Numbered from the stretch's first letter, positions 31,585 to 40,108 are shown. The stretch is 41,762 nucleotides of DNA from Micrococcales bacterium (GCA_009785115.1 WQWY01000020.1:1-41762); one strand, 5' to 3'. Translations and numbers: made by a program. The notes: generated by a model not told the origin, from the letters alone.

Positions 31585-32922
31585 TCAGGCCACGCGGGTC
31601 CCCTTGCGCAGCCGCTTGTAGGGGATCTTCAGCCGGTGGACGGCCACCCAGAAGAAGAAAGCGCCCAAGAGCAGGTTCGCACCCAGACCCCACGGCCACA
31701 CCGGGGTGCCGGTGGTCACCACCCTCGGCTCCACCGGACTGACGTAGTCGGGACGGGAACCGTCGGGTGCTGTGAGGGTGATGGTCGTCCCCGAGTATTC
31801 CTGGCTCACGTTGTACCCCAGGTAGGTGTAGAGCCAGATGCAGTCGTCTCGCTCCGTCTCGGGCCCGATGGCGGCCTCACGCACGGTGGCCCGGATGCCA
31901 GCCAGCGGGTCGCCGCTGACCGCCGCGTAGTGACCAAGGTCGACGTAGTAAGGGTCCGCCTTGGTCGACGAAGGCAGCGGTGCTGCGTCAGACACCACGA
32001 CGAACGGGTTGGGGAGCACCATCCACCACACCCGGTCCGTGTGAGTGACCTGGGTGGTCACCTCGTGCCACGAGCACTTCTGCACCGGTGGCGCTGGGAA
32101 ACCAGCGGGAGCACCGTTCTCCCAAGAGTGGTCGAGGTCTTGGTCCGCCATGTACCAGTCGTCGATGGCTTGCTGGTATTCCCACTCTGCCTCAGGAGGC
32201 AGCCCGTAGACCCTCACGGTCGTGTTGTCGACGGTCACCAGGACGGTCGCCAGTGCTGGCACGATCAGCGTGAGCACAGAGAGAGACGCGACCACGACGT
32301 AGGTCATCACGGTGGACGAGGCGGAACGGTCGAACATCGCCGAGAACCCGAGGCCGACGGCGCACACCACGGCGATCAGGGCGAACATCACCGCGAAGCA
32401 GATGAGCACCTGCACCACCGAGATGCCCCCCAGCAGCATCGACCAGACGATGAAAGGCAGCGCGGCGACGAGGAACACCGCTGCGACGGCCCAGGCGGCG
32501 ACCAGCTTGCCGGCCACGATCTCGACCGTGCTCAGCGGTGTCGCCTGCAAGGTCGCCAGCGTCCCCTGGTTCCTGTCGCCGTTGATGGACGTGGCGGTAA
32601 ATGCTGGCGCGATCACCAGGCCAGCACCCAGGACGAACAACGTGATGAGCCCGAAGGCCATCGGCCCCGCCGTCGCCTCAGTATCGCCCGAATAACGTGA
32701 CATGGAGGCGGTGGCGACGAGGACCAGCGTCGTCATCGCCCCGATCACGGAGAACCACACGGCGAGGGCCACCAGCCAACGCTTCGAGCGCATCCGCTGG
32801 CGCAGCTCGAGGTCGACCACCGTCCTCAAGCCTCGCCACGACAGGCCCCAGGTGTTCATCGTCGTGCTCCTCGCCCTCGTGTCCGTGCTCGCTGTCATGT
32901 CTGTGTCGGTGATGCTGCTCAT
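31585..32922 (-). CDS. ABC-2 type exporter permease
   Basis: A 445-residue membrane protein. The first membrane segment (RWLVALAVWFSVIGAMTTLVLVAT) is followed by GLITLFVLGAGLVIAPAF, AVAAVFLVAALPFIVWSMLLGG, VQVLICFAVMFALIAVVCAVGLGFSAM and VVVASLSVLTLIVPALATVLV. A large outside domain of about 170 residues follows (residues 230-400) before the last segment (GANLLLGAFFFWVAVHRLKI). The cytoplasmic loop INGDRNQGTLATLQATPLS is typical of ABC-2 exporters. The ATG overlaps the ATPase stop in ATGA. The substrate is unknown; a peptide antibiotic or other toxic compound is plausible next to a NarL-type two-component system. Confidence 0.85.
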   Translation of the reverse strand: MSSITDTDMTASTDTRARSTTMNTWGLSWRGLRTVVDLELRQRMRSKRWLVALAVWFSVIGAMTTLVLVATASMSRYSGDTEATAGPMAFGLITLFVLGAGLVIAPAFTATSINGDRNQGTLATLQATPLSTVEIVAGKLVAAWAVAAVFLVAALPFIVWSMLLGGISVVQVLICFAVMFALIAVVCAVGLGFSAMFDRSASSTVMTYVVVASLSVLTLIVPALATVLVTVDNTTVRVYGLPPEAEWEYQQAIDDWYMADQDLDHSWENGAPAGFPAPPVQKCSWHEVTTQVTHTDRVWWMVLPNPFVVVSDAAPLPSSTKADPYYVDLGHYAAVSGDPLAGIRATVREAAIGPETERDDCIWLYTYLGYNVSQEYSGTTITLTAPDGSRPDYVSPVEPRVVTTGTPVWPWGLGANLLLGAFFFWVAVHRLKIPYKRLRKGTRVA

Positions 32923-33935
32923 ACCCGCTCCTCGTTCAGGGCCAGGTAGGCCTCTTCCAGGCGCCCGGCGACGGGGGCGATCGTGTGCAGCGGGACGTCC
33001 GCGGTCACCGCGGCCTTGACCAGCTGCACCGCCGAGTCCCAGCCGCTCAGCTGCACGATCACCTCGGAGCTGCCGCTGGTCTGGGTGTAAGGGATGTCAG
33101 CCCGGTCCAGGAAGACCCGCAGGGCTACCGGGTCGGTGGCTTCCAGCCTCCACCCGCGCTCTGCGGCGACCGGCTGGACGATCTCGGCGTCGACCGTCCG
33201 CCCCCGGGAGACGAAGACGGCGTGGTTGTAGACCTCTTCGAGCTCGGAGAGGATGTGCGAGGAGACCAGGATGGTCTTGCCCTTCTCGGCGAGAGAGCGC
33301 AGGGTGTCACGCAGCTCGATGCGCGACCGGGGGTCCATCCCGGACGCTGGCTCGTCCAGGAGCAGCACCTGCGGGTCGTGCACCAGCGCCCGGGCCAGCC
33401 CCAGGCGCTGCCTCTGCCCACGTGAGAGAACTCTCGCCGGTCGGCCCGCGAGCTCCGTCAGGTGCATCTGGTCGAGCAGGTCTCGCGCACGAGCCCGCGC
33501 GGCGCTGGCGCTCATCCCGTAGGCCCGCGCGAACGTGGTGAGGATCTCGGTGCAGGTCAACGAGTCCCAGGTGCCGAAGACGTCAGGCATCCAACCCACG
33601 GCGGTCCGTGCCCGCTCGTTGTCGCGAAGCACGTCCAGATCCGCGACCGTGACCTCACCCTCGTCAGGCTGCAGCAGACCGGCGAGCATGAGCAGCAGCG
33701 TCGTCTTCCCCGAGCCGTTCGGGCCGACCAGCGCCGTCACCGCCCCGGCCGGTGCGGTGAACGTCATGCCGTCCACCGCTCTGACGGACCCGAAGCACCG
33801 CCTCACCCCCCGCACGCTGATCCCTGGCTGCGCATCGACCCCTGGCTGCGCGCCGCTTCCCGCCATGCTCGGCACCTCAGGGTTCTGTGGTGGTTCAGGG
33901 CTCCGCGACGGACCTGTCTCGTGTGGTTCGCTCAT
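32919..33935 (-). CDS. ABC transporter ATP-binding protein
   Basis: The ATPase partner of the ABC-2 permease. Walker A is GPNGSGKTT, the Q-loop region is GWMPDVFGTWDSLT, the signature is LSRGQRQRLGLARAL (Arg replaces the usual Gly in LSGGQ), and Walker B is VLLLDEPASGMDP. The H-loop is VSSHILSEL. About 30 disordered residues precede the domain. A C-terminal regulatory region of about 90 residues follows. It has 338 residues. The -10 TAGGCT at 33942-33947 lies six bases before the ATG, so the operon appears leaderless. Confidence 0.9.
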   Translation of the reverse strand: MSEPHETGPSRSPEPPQNPEVPSMAGSGAQPGVDAQPGISVRGVRRCFGSVRAVDGMTFTAPAGAVTALVGPNGSGKTTLLLMLAGLLQPDEGEVTVADLDVLRDNERARTAVGWMPDVFGTWDSLTCTEILTTFARAYGMSASAARARARDLLDQMHLTELAGRPARVLSRGQRQRLGLARALVHDPQVLLLDEPASGMDPRSRIELRDTLRSLAEKGKTILVSSHILSELEEVYNHAVFVSRGRTVDAEIVQPVAAERGWRLEATDPVALRVFLDRADIPYTQTSGSSEVIVQLSGWDSAVQLVKAAVTADVPLHTIAPVAGRLEEAYLALNEERV

Positions 33936-33941
33936 GCCGGC

Positions 33942-33947
33942 AGCCTA
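33942..33947 (-). promoter_or_regulatory. -10 element for the leaderless ABC transporter operon
   Basis: On the minus strand TAGGCT is followed by GCCGGC and the ATG at 33935. Confidence 0.45.
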
Positions 33948-34240
33948 GGTTTGCCCCCACCCGCTCAGCATCGTCCTGGAAGACCGACCTCGTCATCCTC
34001 GGGGAGGACCGTGACGCAACCCCGTGCAGGAGATCACTCCGCAGACTGGTGCAGCGCCCGACGGCCAGAGCCGGCGGGCGCTCATCCTCGATCAGTATGT
34101 GGCCAGCATGCTGATCGACCCTGAAGCATCGCTCCGACGAGCGTCGTACACCTGACCAGCAACAACGGCACATCGCCCCAGGCTCCTGGCTCAGGGTGCC
34201 GCCTCTTTGAGAGAGCCAGCCTGCTCGCGCAGCAACGACG
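33948..34240. other. Intergenic region with a possible small ORF or gene fragment
   Basis: No recognised gene lies in this 293-base gap. On the plus strand a 43-codon frame runs from GTG 34024 to TGA 34153-34155 and contains RRALILDQYVASMLIDPEASLRRA, which looks protein-like. It has no ribosome binding site and no match that I recognise. It may be the tail of a decayed gene. The remaining sequence shows nothing clear. Confidence 0.25.
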
Positions 34241-35674
34241 TCACGCAGACCAGTAGGGTGCCCCACCTGGTGCCGGAGGTGGTGGCGCGGCGAAACCGAT
34301 CACCGCTTCTCGTGCTGTCCTCACGGCATGCAGGGCGGCCGAGATCGGACCGGCGTCGAAGGGCTTCGACACCGCCAGGCACTGGTTCGCGAGCTGGCGC
34401 ACCGCGGCGACCTGGCGCAGGCCAGAGTTCAGCTGGGCATCGATCGGCTGGGCGAACGGGTCGAGACGCCGCGACAGGCCGAAGCGTGGGATGAGGAGAC
34501 GCCAGGTGGCCAGCTGGCGCTGGAACGTGCGCATCTCCCGCTCCACCTCGACGAGGTCTTGCGCGAAGACCCGCAGGTGCTCGTTGGTGACCGTGACCTC
34601 GCGGGCGACGTCCTTCGCGGTCTCCTCCAGGGCCATGGCCAGCCTGCCGATGTACTCGGGAGCGCCTTCGGGGGCCTCGCCGACGGCCATCTCACGGGCG
34701 AACTCACCGAGCTGCTCGTCGTGCAACCAGGCCAGGGCGATCCGCACCTGGAGGTCACCGATACGGCGGCGCACGTCGTTGAGGCGGTAGTGCAGGTCTT
34801 CCATCGCCCCGACCAACCAGTGCGAGATCTCCGGCAACGGGCCGACGACACGACCCAGCACCGGTTCGGTCGCCGCGACCTCGTCAGACGCGGCCACCGC
34901 GGCCGACACCGCAGCACGCAACCGGGCGACGGACCTCTCGGTCTGGTCTGCCTGCTCGCCGAGCTTGGCCGACAAGGAACCCAGCTCGTCCAGGCCGGCC
35001 ATCTGCTTGCTCAAGGTCCAGTCGACGGCCATGGCTGCCTGGACCATGTCGTGCATCGGGCCTGACGACGGGTCTCGCGGGTCCGGGTCCGTCCACCGGG
35101 TCAGGGCACGGCGGGCAGCGACCTCGGCAGGGAGAGCCAGGCGGATGAAGTCCTCGTAGGAGTACATGCCGAGCCCTCGGACGCCGTCGACCAGGGCTTT
35201 CGCACCGACCTCGGCGGCCTCGGAGCGCGAGTAGCCAGCCGCACGGGCGGCCTGCTCCTGGGGCAGCACCTTCTGGTACAGCTTCTCGACGATGTCCAGC
35301 ACGTCGTTGCGGCACGGACGTGTACGCACCGACAAGAACCCGTCGCCCAGCGGGGTGACCGTCGCGAGCACCCAGTAGGCCACCCCGTCGCGAGCAAGAT
35401 TCTTGACGTAGGCGACCATGGGGCGGCCTGAGAGCAGCAGGTCCCACATGATGTGGAACGCCCCTGCGGGCATGTCGGGGTGACGGACCAGGTTGTGGGG
35501 CTGGCGCAGGATCTCCGCCATCGGGTACTGCGCGTAGTGGCAGAACACGGTGTTGGCACCGTCGATGACGCCCCTGCGGTCGGTCGTGGAGAAGAACAGG
35601 TGAGGTACGGCGACCTCACGCATCGCACCGTCAGCCCGTGGCACGACGCGTGCACCGTGCGTACCTTCCAACAT
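34241..35674 (-). CDS. Aer-like PAS-domain protein lacking an MCP signalling domain
   Basis: The N-terminal 130 residues form a PAS domain of the Aer type: FFSTTDRRGVIDGANTVFCHY, PHNLVRHPDMPAGAFHIMWDLLLSGRPMVAYVKNLARDG and YWVLATVTPL. In Aer this domain binds FAD and senses redox state. The rest is a long helical region, without the conserved hairpin tip of chemoreceptors, that ends in a Pro-rich tail. No membrane segment is seen. The start is uncertain: ATG 35674 is used here (477 residues), while the frame stays open to 35941 and ATG 35704 is also possible. The gene could serve motility or another redox response. Confidence 0.72.
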   Translation of the reverse strand: MLEGTHGARVVPRADGAMREVAVPHLFFSTTDRRGVIDGANTVFCHYAQYPMAEILRQPHNLVRHPDMPAGAFHIMWDLLLSGRPMVAYVKNLARDGVAYWVLATVTPLGDGFLSVRTRPCRNDVLDIVEKLYQKVLPQEQAARAAGYSRSEAAEVGAKALVDGVRGLGMYSYEDFIRLALPAEVAARRALTRWTDPDPRDPSSGPMHDMVQAAMAVDWTLSKQMAGLDELGSLSAKLGEQADQTERSVARLRAAVSAAVAASDEVAATEPVLGRVVGPLPEISHWLVGAMEDLHYRLNDVRRRIGDLQVRIALAWLHDEQLGEFAREMAVGEAPEGAPEYIGRLAMALEETAKDVAREVTVTNEHLRVFAQDLVEVEREMRTFQRQLATWRLLIPRFGLSRRLDPFAQPIDAQLNSGLRQVAAVRQLANQCLAVSKPFDAGPISAALHAVRTAREAVIGFAAPPPPAPGGAPYWSA

Positions 35675-35759
35675 CTGCACCCGCTCACCGGCCGCGCACG
35701 CGGCCATCCCAGGCTGAGCGTCACCAGACGGTCGGCCACCGGATCGATCTACCCAGCGG

Positions 35760-36248
35760 TTGGGCCCGCCGAAGATCGAGGGTACCAGCTCGCCGACCCC
35801 CCTTTGCCCCTTCCATCTCACCCTCCCCCCAAGGCATGACTCTCCTCTCCGACTTGCCGCAGACCTCTCCAGATCGCTTCGGGCTGCCGCCACTCCCCTG
35901 GTCCTTCGACTCTCAGCGACAGACAGCCTCCCGTCCGACACTGGGTCGCACCCGCCGCCCTGCCACGCCCCGCGTGCCCGACACCAAGCGCAGCAGGTCG
36001 CCGCCGACTACCGCAGCGGCGCGACCATCGCCCAAATGGCGGCACAGCACGGCATCCACCGCGAGACTGTCATGCGCATCCTGGCCAGGCAGGGCGTCCC
36101 TACCCGCTGCTACCTCCTGAGCCAGACTGACCTGCCGACCATCCGCCACCTGCGCACCCAGGGCGCGACGCAGCGCAGCATCGCTGAGCGCTACGGGGTC
36201 AGCCGGCACACGGTGGCGCGGTACCTGGTGCGGTTCGGGGTGGAGTGA
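35760..36248 (+). CDS. HTH-domain protein, probably truncated
   Basis: The C-terminal 90 residues carry two helix-turn-helix units: ADYRSGATIAQMAAQHGIHRETVMRILARQGV and RTQGATQRSIAERYGVSRHTVARYLVRFGVE. This is the layout of recombinase- or transposase-type HTH pairs. The N-terminal part is rich in Pro, Leu and Ser and does not look like folded protein. No good start codon or ribosome binding site lies near the HTH region. A frame beginning at ATG 35836 (MTLLSDLPQTSPDRFGLPP) is one base out of phase and might be the original 5' end after a frameshift. It is probably a remnant at the edge of an accessory region. Confidence 0.45.
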   Translation: MGPPKIEGTSSPTPLCPFHLTLPPRHDSPLRLAADLSRSLRAAATPLVLRLSATDSLPSDTGSHPPPCHAPRARHQAQQVAADYRSGATIAQMAAQHGIHRETVMRILARQGVPTRCYLLSQTDLPTIRHLRTQGATQRSIAERYGVSRHTVARYLVRFGVE

Positions 36249-36326
36249 AGAGGCTCGACTCCTACGCCACTCACCCTGATACACTTATTGCGTTTGATTC
36301 GACTGTTGCGCTTAGGAGGTCGCCTG

Positions 36327-36767
36327 ATGAGCCAGGTCGCGACACTGGTACCCGAGCCGAGGGACACGGAGCTGGCCGCTTCTGCGCTCAGGGATCTGGG
36401 TGCCGCCACGGTCGCCACCGGGGGTCCGATACGTCTCCATGTCGACGGGCGGGACGACGTGGTCATGCCACGCTCTGTGCTGACAGCGCTCGCGCAGGTG
36501 CTGGAGAGCTTCGCGCAGGGTGAAGGCGTGACGGTCGTTCCTGCGCACGCAGAGCTGACGACCCAGCAGGCCGCAGACGTGCTGAACGTCTCGCGCCCGT
36601 TCCTGATCGGGTTGCTCGACGCCGGGCAGATCGAGTACCGCACCGTAGGCACGCACCGCAGGGTCAGAGCAGCATCGCTGGTCCGCTACCTGCACGAGGA
36701 CGACGCCCGCCGCAAGGCAGCCGCCGACGCACTGACTGCAGACGCTCACGCACTCGGTCTGACCTGA
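36327..36767 (+). CDS. Excisionase-type HTH antitoxin (second PIN pair)
   Basis: The C-terminal half contains the excisionase/MerR-type HTH LTTQQAADVLNVSRPFLIGLLDAGQIEYRTVGTHRRVRAASLVRYL, as in the antitoxin at 690-1073. The N-terminal part may be the toxin-binding or dimer region. AGGAGG ends seven bases before ATG 36327, which decides the start (146 residues). The stop TGA overlaps the toxin ATG as TGATG. The leader has ATACACTT (36280-36287), also found upstream of the left antitoxin, and two TTGCG repeats about 17 bases apart that may be operator half-sites. Confidence 0.8.
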   Translation: MSQVATLVPEPRDTELAASALRDLGAATVATGGPIRLHVDGRDDVVMPRSVLTALAQVLESFAQGEGVTVVPAHAELTTQQAADVLNVSRPFLIGLLDAGQIEYRTVGTHRRVRAASLVRYLHEDDARRKAAADALTADAHALGLT

Positions 36768-37327
36768 TGCCCACAGTCGTCGTCTACGACGCCAATGTGC
36801 TGTACCCCTCGACGCTGAGGGACGTTCTGATCCGGGTCGGCCTGGCCCGGCTGGTGCAGCCGAAGTGGACAGAGCAGATCCTCGACGAGACGTTCCGGAA
36901 CCTGCGCACCAACCGGCCAGACCTCGACGCAGCCCAGTTGGAACGCACCCGCACGCTGATGAACGTTGCTCTACGAGACGTGATGGTGACCGGCTACGAG
37001 CGCCGGATCGACACGCTGTCTCTGCCCGACCCGGACGACCGACATGTGCTCGCCGCCGCGATCCAGGCCGAGGCAGAGCTCATCGTCACGAAGAACCTGC
37101 GCGACTTCCCTGCCGAAGCACTGCTACCTTTGGGCATCGAAGCGCAGCATCCTGACATGTTCCTGAGCGCTCTTCACCACGACTACCCGGACGTGCTCGC
37201 GACGATCATCACCGAGATCGCCGACGCGTGGTGTACAGCAGACGCGACGCCGGCTCGGGTGCTCAATAGTTTTGCTGCTGACGCACCCAAGACCGCAGCA
37301 CTCATCCGAACAACCCTGGGCGCCTGA
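36767..37327 (+). CDS. PIN-domain toxin (second pair)
   Basis: A PIN ribonuclease with the acidic residues in VVYDANVLYPSTLRD, QILDETFRNL, LPDPDDRHVLAAAI and KNLRDFP. It is 186 residues long with a C-terminal helical extension like that of the toxin at 97-693. The two proteins align throughout and are paralogues. It is coupled to the antitoxin by a one-base overlap. Toxin function is inferred from the pairing. Confidence 0.87.
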   Translation: MPTVVVYDANVLYPSTLRDVLIRVGLARLVQPKWTEQILDETFRNLRTNRPDLDAAQLERTRTLMNVALRDVMVTGYERRIDTLSLPDPDDRHVLAAAIQAEAELIVTKNLRDFPAEALLPLGIEAQHPDMFLSALHHDYPDVLATIITEIADAWCTADATPARVLNSFAADAPKTAALIRTTLGA

Positions 37328-37331
37328 ACCC

Positions 37332-37472
37332 ATGCGTGAAAAGACTCCCATGGAAGACAGCGGAACCGTCCCCGATTCTCGCAGCATCGCTGAAAATTAT
37401 GTTGTTGGTGAGGCCTCTGCTCAAGAGGCCGCCAGCAAAATTTGCGACCGATTCGGATTCTCTGCCGACTAG
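37332..37472 (+). CDS. Short hypothetical protein after the PIN toxin
   Basis: A 46-residue frame from ATG 37332 begins MREKTPMEDSGTVPD and ends AQEAASKICDRFGFSAD. Only four bases separate it from the toxin stop. There is no ribosome binding site. The C-terminal half looks like part of a helical domain, and the base composition drops towards AT here. It may be a truncated gene at a junction. No family is recognised. Confidence 0.35.
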   Translation: MREKTPMEDSGTVPDSRSIAENYVVGEASAQEAASKICDRFGFSAD

Positions 37473-37507
37473 CAGCCCTCACAGGCGATAGAAGATTGGT
37501 CTGCAGA

Positions 37508-38374
37508 CTACAAACCAAACAACTTCGTAGACACAAGAATCAACAATGAAGCCGAGGCTGTGGCCAGGGCCGTGGCAAGTGCCCTGAGCGCGTGCTCGTG
37601 ATCGATTCTCTGCCACCACTTAGACTTACGCCGAGCATTGTAGCAATAGTCTCCGGCGTAAGCCCGCTCGATCCGCTTCTTGATGGTCTTCATGAACTTC
37701 GCCCAGTCGGCATCGGAATCAGGTCTGATATCTTTGGCACCGATCCCCTTCAAGGGGATGCTCGCACGGTGGAAAGTCTTCTCGATTCTCAACCGAGCCC
37801 TCGCGCGGGCGCATTGCTGATTCCAACGCGACGGATAAGGTGTGCCATCCACTTTGATCGCATACGCTAGCGCGTCCACAGCAGCAGAGTCTTTCCCCCG
37901 TACTCGCGGCGCCACGGTGTCGATTGTGCTGACTGCCAAGGCTCCGGCAAGGACAACTGCCATGGCCAGCGGCAGGATAAAAATCAGTAGTTCAAAGACG
38001 TTCTTTGTCGGAATGAAGAGGGAGGTGGCCATGAGCATCAGGGTGCCAAAAACTATCAGCAGCACGGCAAAGGTCGTTCGCGCGAATCTCTTGTTTGCCT
38101 TCCCGTTGAGAAGAAGGTCGCCGGCCAGGCGCCGGTAGTCGCGGTTATCCTGACCTCGTTTCAGCACTCTGACGGTGAATGAATCTATGTCAGACAGCTT
38201 TTGTGCCGGAACTTCCTTGTCCATCCAGCGCTTTCGAGTTTCGCCGTCAGATAGCTCCCCCCAAACCCAGACTATTGGAATGATTGGAGATATCAGGGCT
38301 AATACAAATAGCGACCCCCAGAACACCCATGACCGGACGGCCTCTAATGTCTCAGGACTCATCACGCACCCCAT
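37508..38374 (-). CDS. Hypothetical multi-pass membrane protein
   Basis: A 288-residue protein of unknown function. Hydrophobic segments lie at about 15-40 (VFWGSLFVLALISPIIPIVWVW), 100-122 (FAVLLIVFGTLMLMATSLFI), 127-150 (VFELLIFILPLAMAVVLAGALAV) and at the C-terminus (LATALATASASLLILVSTKLFGL). A basic cytoplasmic domain lies between. Base composition is less GC-rich than in the core genes, consistent with transfer. The start may be ATG 38374 or ATG 38362; neither has an ideal ribosome binding site. No partner is evident. Confidence 0.65.
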   Translation of the reverse strand: MGCVMSPETLEAVRSWVFWGSLFVLALISPIIPIVWVWGELSDGETRKRWMDKEVPAQKLSDIDSFTVRVLKRGQDNRDYRRLAGDLLLNGKANKRFARTTFAVLLIVFGTLMLMATSLFIPTKNVFELLIFILPLAMAVVLAGALAVSTIDTVAPRVRGKDSAAVDALAYAIKVDGTPYPSRWNQQCARARARLRIEKTFHRASIPLKGIGAKDIRPDSDADWAKFMKTIKKRIERAYAGDYCYNARRKSKWWQRIDHEHALRALATALATASASLLILVSTKLFGL

Positions 38375-38475
38375 GCTCCTGTCGTGGGACCGAGAGGGCT
38401 CTCGGCCTGCGCCGTGGTCGACGCACAGGAGGGCACTCTACGGATTACCTACGACACGACCGGTCGTCCGGGACG

Positions 38476-38700
38476 GTGACCTGCAGATCTGTTGAGTCGC
38501 GACGACTTCCTCCAGTACACCGCGACGAGATCGCCCGCCTCCATGTCACCGGCCTGTCCATCGCCCAGGTCGCCCGCCGCTTCGCTGTCAGCGACGACGT
38601 GATGCGGCATGCGTTTCGGAGGTTGGGGTCGAGACTCGGCCACGGCGCGGGACGGAGGGAGTGGTACGCGACACGTGAGTCTCCGACCGACCACCGGTAA
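38476..38700 (+). CDS. Small HTH protein or fragment
   Basis: The frame from GTG 38476 encodes about 74 residues containing one helix-turn-helix (HRDEIARLHVTGLSIAQVARRFAVSDDVMRHAFRRLG). It resembles half of the HTH pair at 35760-36248. There is no ribosome binding site, and the upstream frame overlaps the promoter region of the membrane gene. It is probably a decayed recombinase fragment, though a small regulator is possible. Confidence 0.35.
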   Translation: MTCRSVESRRLPPVHRDEIARLHVTGLSIAQVARRFAVSDDVMRHAFRRLGSRLGHGAGRREWYATRESPTDHR

Positions 38701-38703
38701 CCT
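38698..38703 (+). promoter_or_regulatory. -10 element for a leaderless accessory gene
   Basis: TAACCT, six bases, ATG at 38710. The -10 lies at the end of the preceding HTH fragment. Confidence 0.45.
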
Positions 38704-38709
38704 GTCATC

Positions 38710-39177
38710 ATGACCGAGATAGCCCCTGTGCACGGCCAGACATGGTTCGAGCGCGATCTGCCCGTCCTAATGGCGGTGGTCGCACTCCAAGAGGAGTCCA
38801 ACGGCCAAGCCCTCCTCCCCTGCGAGATCGCTGATCGAACTGGCCTGGACGAATCTCATGTAATGAAGGCGATTCGCAATCTCGAAAAGAAATTTCTACT
38901 CACCTACAAACGTCGCCGAGCCGACGGTTCAGTAGAGTTTGTCCTAGTTCAAGACGTCACTGCCGACGGCCTCATCGCCGCAGGCATGTGGCCATCGGGC
39001 GAGGCCATCGTGGAACGACTCATCGCCGCGCTTGAGGCAGCCATCGATGAGGAACCCAAAGACTCACCCAAGTCGAACAAACTCAAGGCTGTTCTCTCGT
39101 CCATCCAAGACCTAGGTGTCAGCATTACGGGCAGCATCATCGCCCAAGGGGTCATGCGAACCGCTGGCATGGGATAG
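38710..39177 (+). CDS. Winged-helix hypothetical protein
   Basis: A 155-residue protein. Residues 15-75 look like a winged helix (LMAVVALQEESNGQALLPCEIADRTGLDESHVMKAIRNLEKKFLLTYKRR, then the FVLVQDVTADGL strand). A charged linker with EEPKDSPKSNK leads to a short amphipathic C-terminal segment (LSSIQDLGVSITGSIIAQGVM). The leaderless context supports the start. I do not recognise a named family. Its place among membrane proteins and a DUF4238 gene suggests a regulator of, or partner in, an accessory system. Confidence 0.68.
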   Translation: MTEIAPVHGQTWFERDLPVLMAVVALQEESNGQALLPCEIADRTGLDESHVMKAIRNLEKKFLLTYKRRRADGSVEFVLVQDVTADGLIAAGMWPSGEAIVERLIAALEAAIDEEPKDSPKSNKLKAVLSSIQDLGVSITGSIIAQGVMRTAGMG

Positions 39178-39373
39178 TCACCACTGAGCTCTGCACCGAC
39201 GACCCTCGATCACCACTGTCGGGGGGCGAATTGGCCTGAGCAGCACGACAGCCTGTTAAGCGAAGCGCGAAGCAGGGCATCGGGACAAAGATTCTGAGGA
39301 CTGCGAGAAGATAGGAGCAACCCCTCTCCGAACAGAACTTAGGCCAGCAAGCGCCCATCGAACACCTTTATAT

Positions 39374-40108
39374 TCAGGCAACAGATCTGCCTCGACCTCG
39401 CTCTTTTTTGCTCTGCAGAAAGCGAGGGGTCGAGACTAGAGGTGACAAGAACACCAACAGGGCTGCGACGAGAAGAATCGCCGTCATCACCCAGTCGCTC
39501 GGCTCAATTGTCGACGACTCGAGAGAGTTCCACCGAAAAGCGACCACGCCGAAGATGGCCATCGCCGCGATCAGCCAAATCGTCAGCCCGACGGACGCTA
39601 CAACCGCGCGCATATCGCCGTAGTGTCGCTCAACATACTCCCCGATTTCTATATCTCGCTTCTTTGCGAACCTAACACGCTTCTCATCTTGAGATTTCAA
39701 GTGGAAAACAAACATGCAAATCGGTATGGCGGCCGCGAACAAGCATGCGGACGGGAGAAGGGTAGACGTCAAGATCTCCTTCTGCGACTTTGCGACGAGC
39801 GCTGCCTGTCGAAGCATTGAGGTGCCGATGACGATCGATACCGTGAATGAAATTGCAATCGACAAAGCCTTCCATATGTTCATCGGCTGGAACCGGATGC
39901 TCGACGCAAGCAGGAGGGTGCGGCGATCGATCTGCTTGCTCAGCACCTTTCTATACTTGGATTTTTTTGGCAGTTTATTGAGAATGTCGACCTCACGACT
40001 GAGTTCGTCGCGCAGTCGACCTGCGAGCGACAGTCGAGCGACCACCACAGCCACTAGCGCTGTGATTCCTGCTGAAGTCGCTGCTGCGGCGATGCTCCCA
40101 AAGTCCAT
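39374..40108 (-). CDS. Multi-pass membrane protein, intact paralogue of the frameshifted gene at 10512-11337
   Basis: A 244-residue protein with an N-terminal membrane segment, then the cytoplasmic helix LAGRLRDELSREVDILNKLP, the block IDRRTLLLASSIRF, and four further hydrophobic segments, the last being WVMTAILLVAALLVFLSPLV. A highly charged loop (KSQDEKRVRFAKKRDIEIGEYVERHYGDMR) lies between segments three and four. The tail is basic. It aligns along its length with the frame-repaired product at 10512-11337. AGGAAC precedes the ATG. The function is unknown; the paralogue at a second accessory site suggests mobile cargo. Confidence 0.72.
   Translation of the reverse strand: MDFGSIAAAATSAGITALVAVVVARLSLAGRLRDELSREVDILNKLPKKSKYRKVLSKQIDRRTLLLASSIRFQPMNIWKALSIAISFTVSIVIGTSMLRQAALVAKSQKEILTSTLLPSACLFAAAIPICMFVFHLKSQDEKRVRFAKKRDIEIGEYVERHYGDMRAVVASVGLTIWLIAAMAIFGVVAFRWNSLESSTIEPSDWVMTAILLVAALLVFLSPLVSTPRFLQSKKERGRGRSVA

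Noticed and set aside
35836..36120. Frame MTLLSDLPQTSPDRFG overlapping the HTH gene
   Set aside because: It becomes low-complexity and overlaps the HTH coding frame. It was kept only as a possible lost 5' end of that gene.
39178..39373. Possible small RNA in the gap between convergent genes
   Set aside because: It contains only short GCGAAGC repeats and no clear promoter or terminator.
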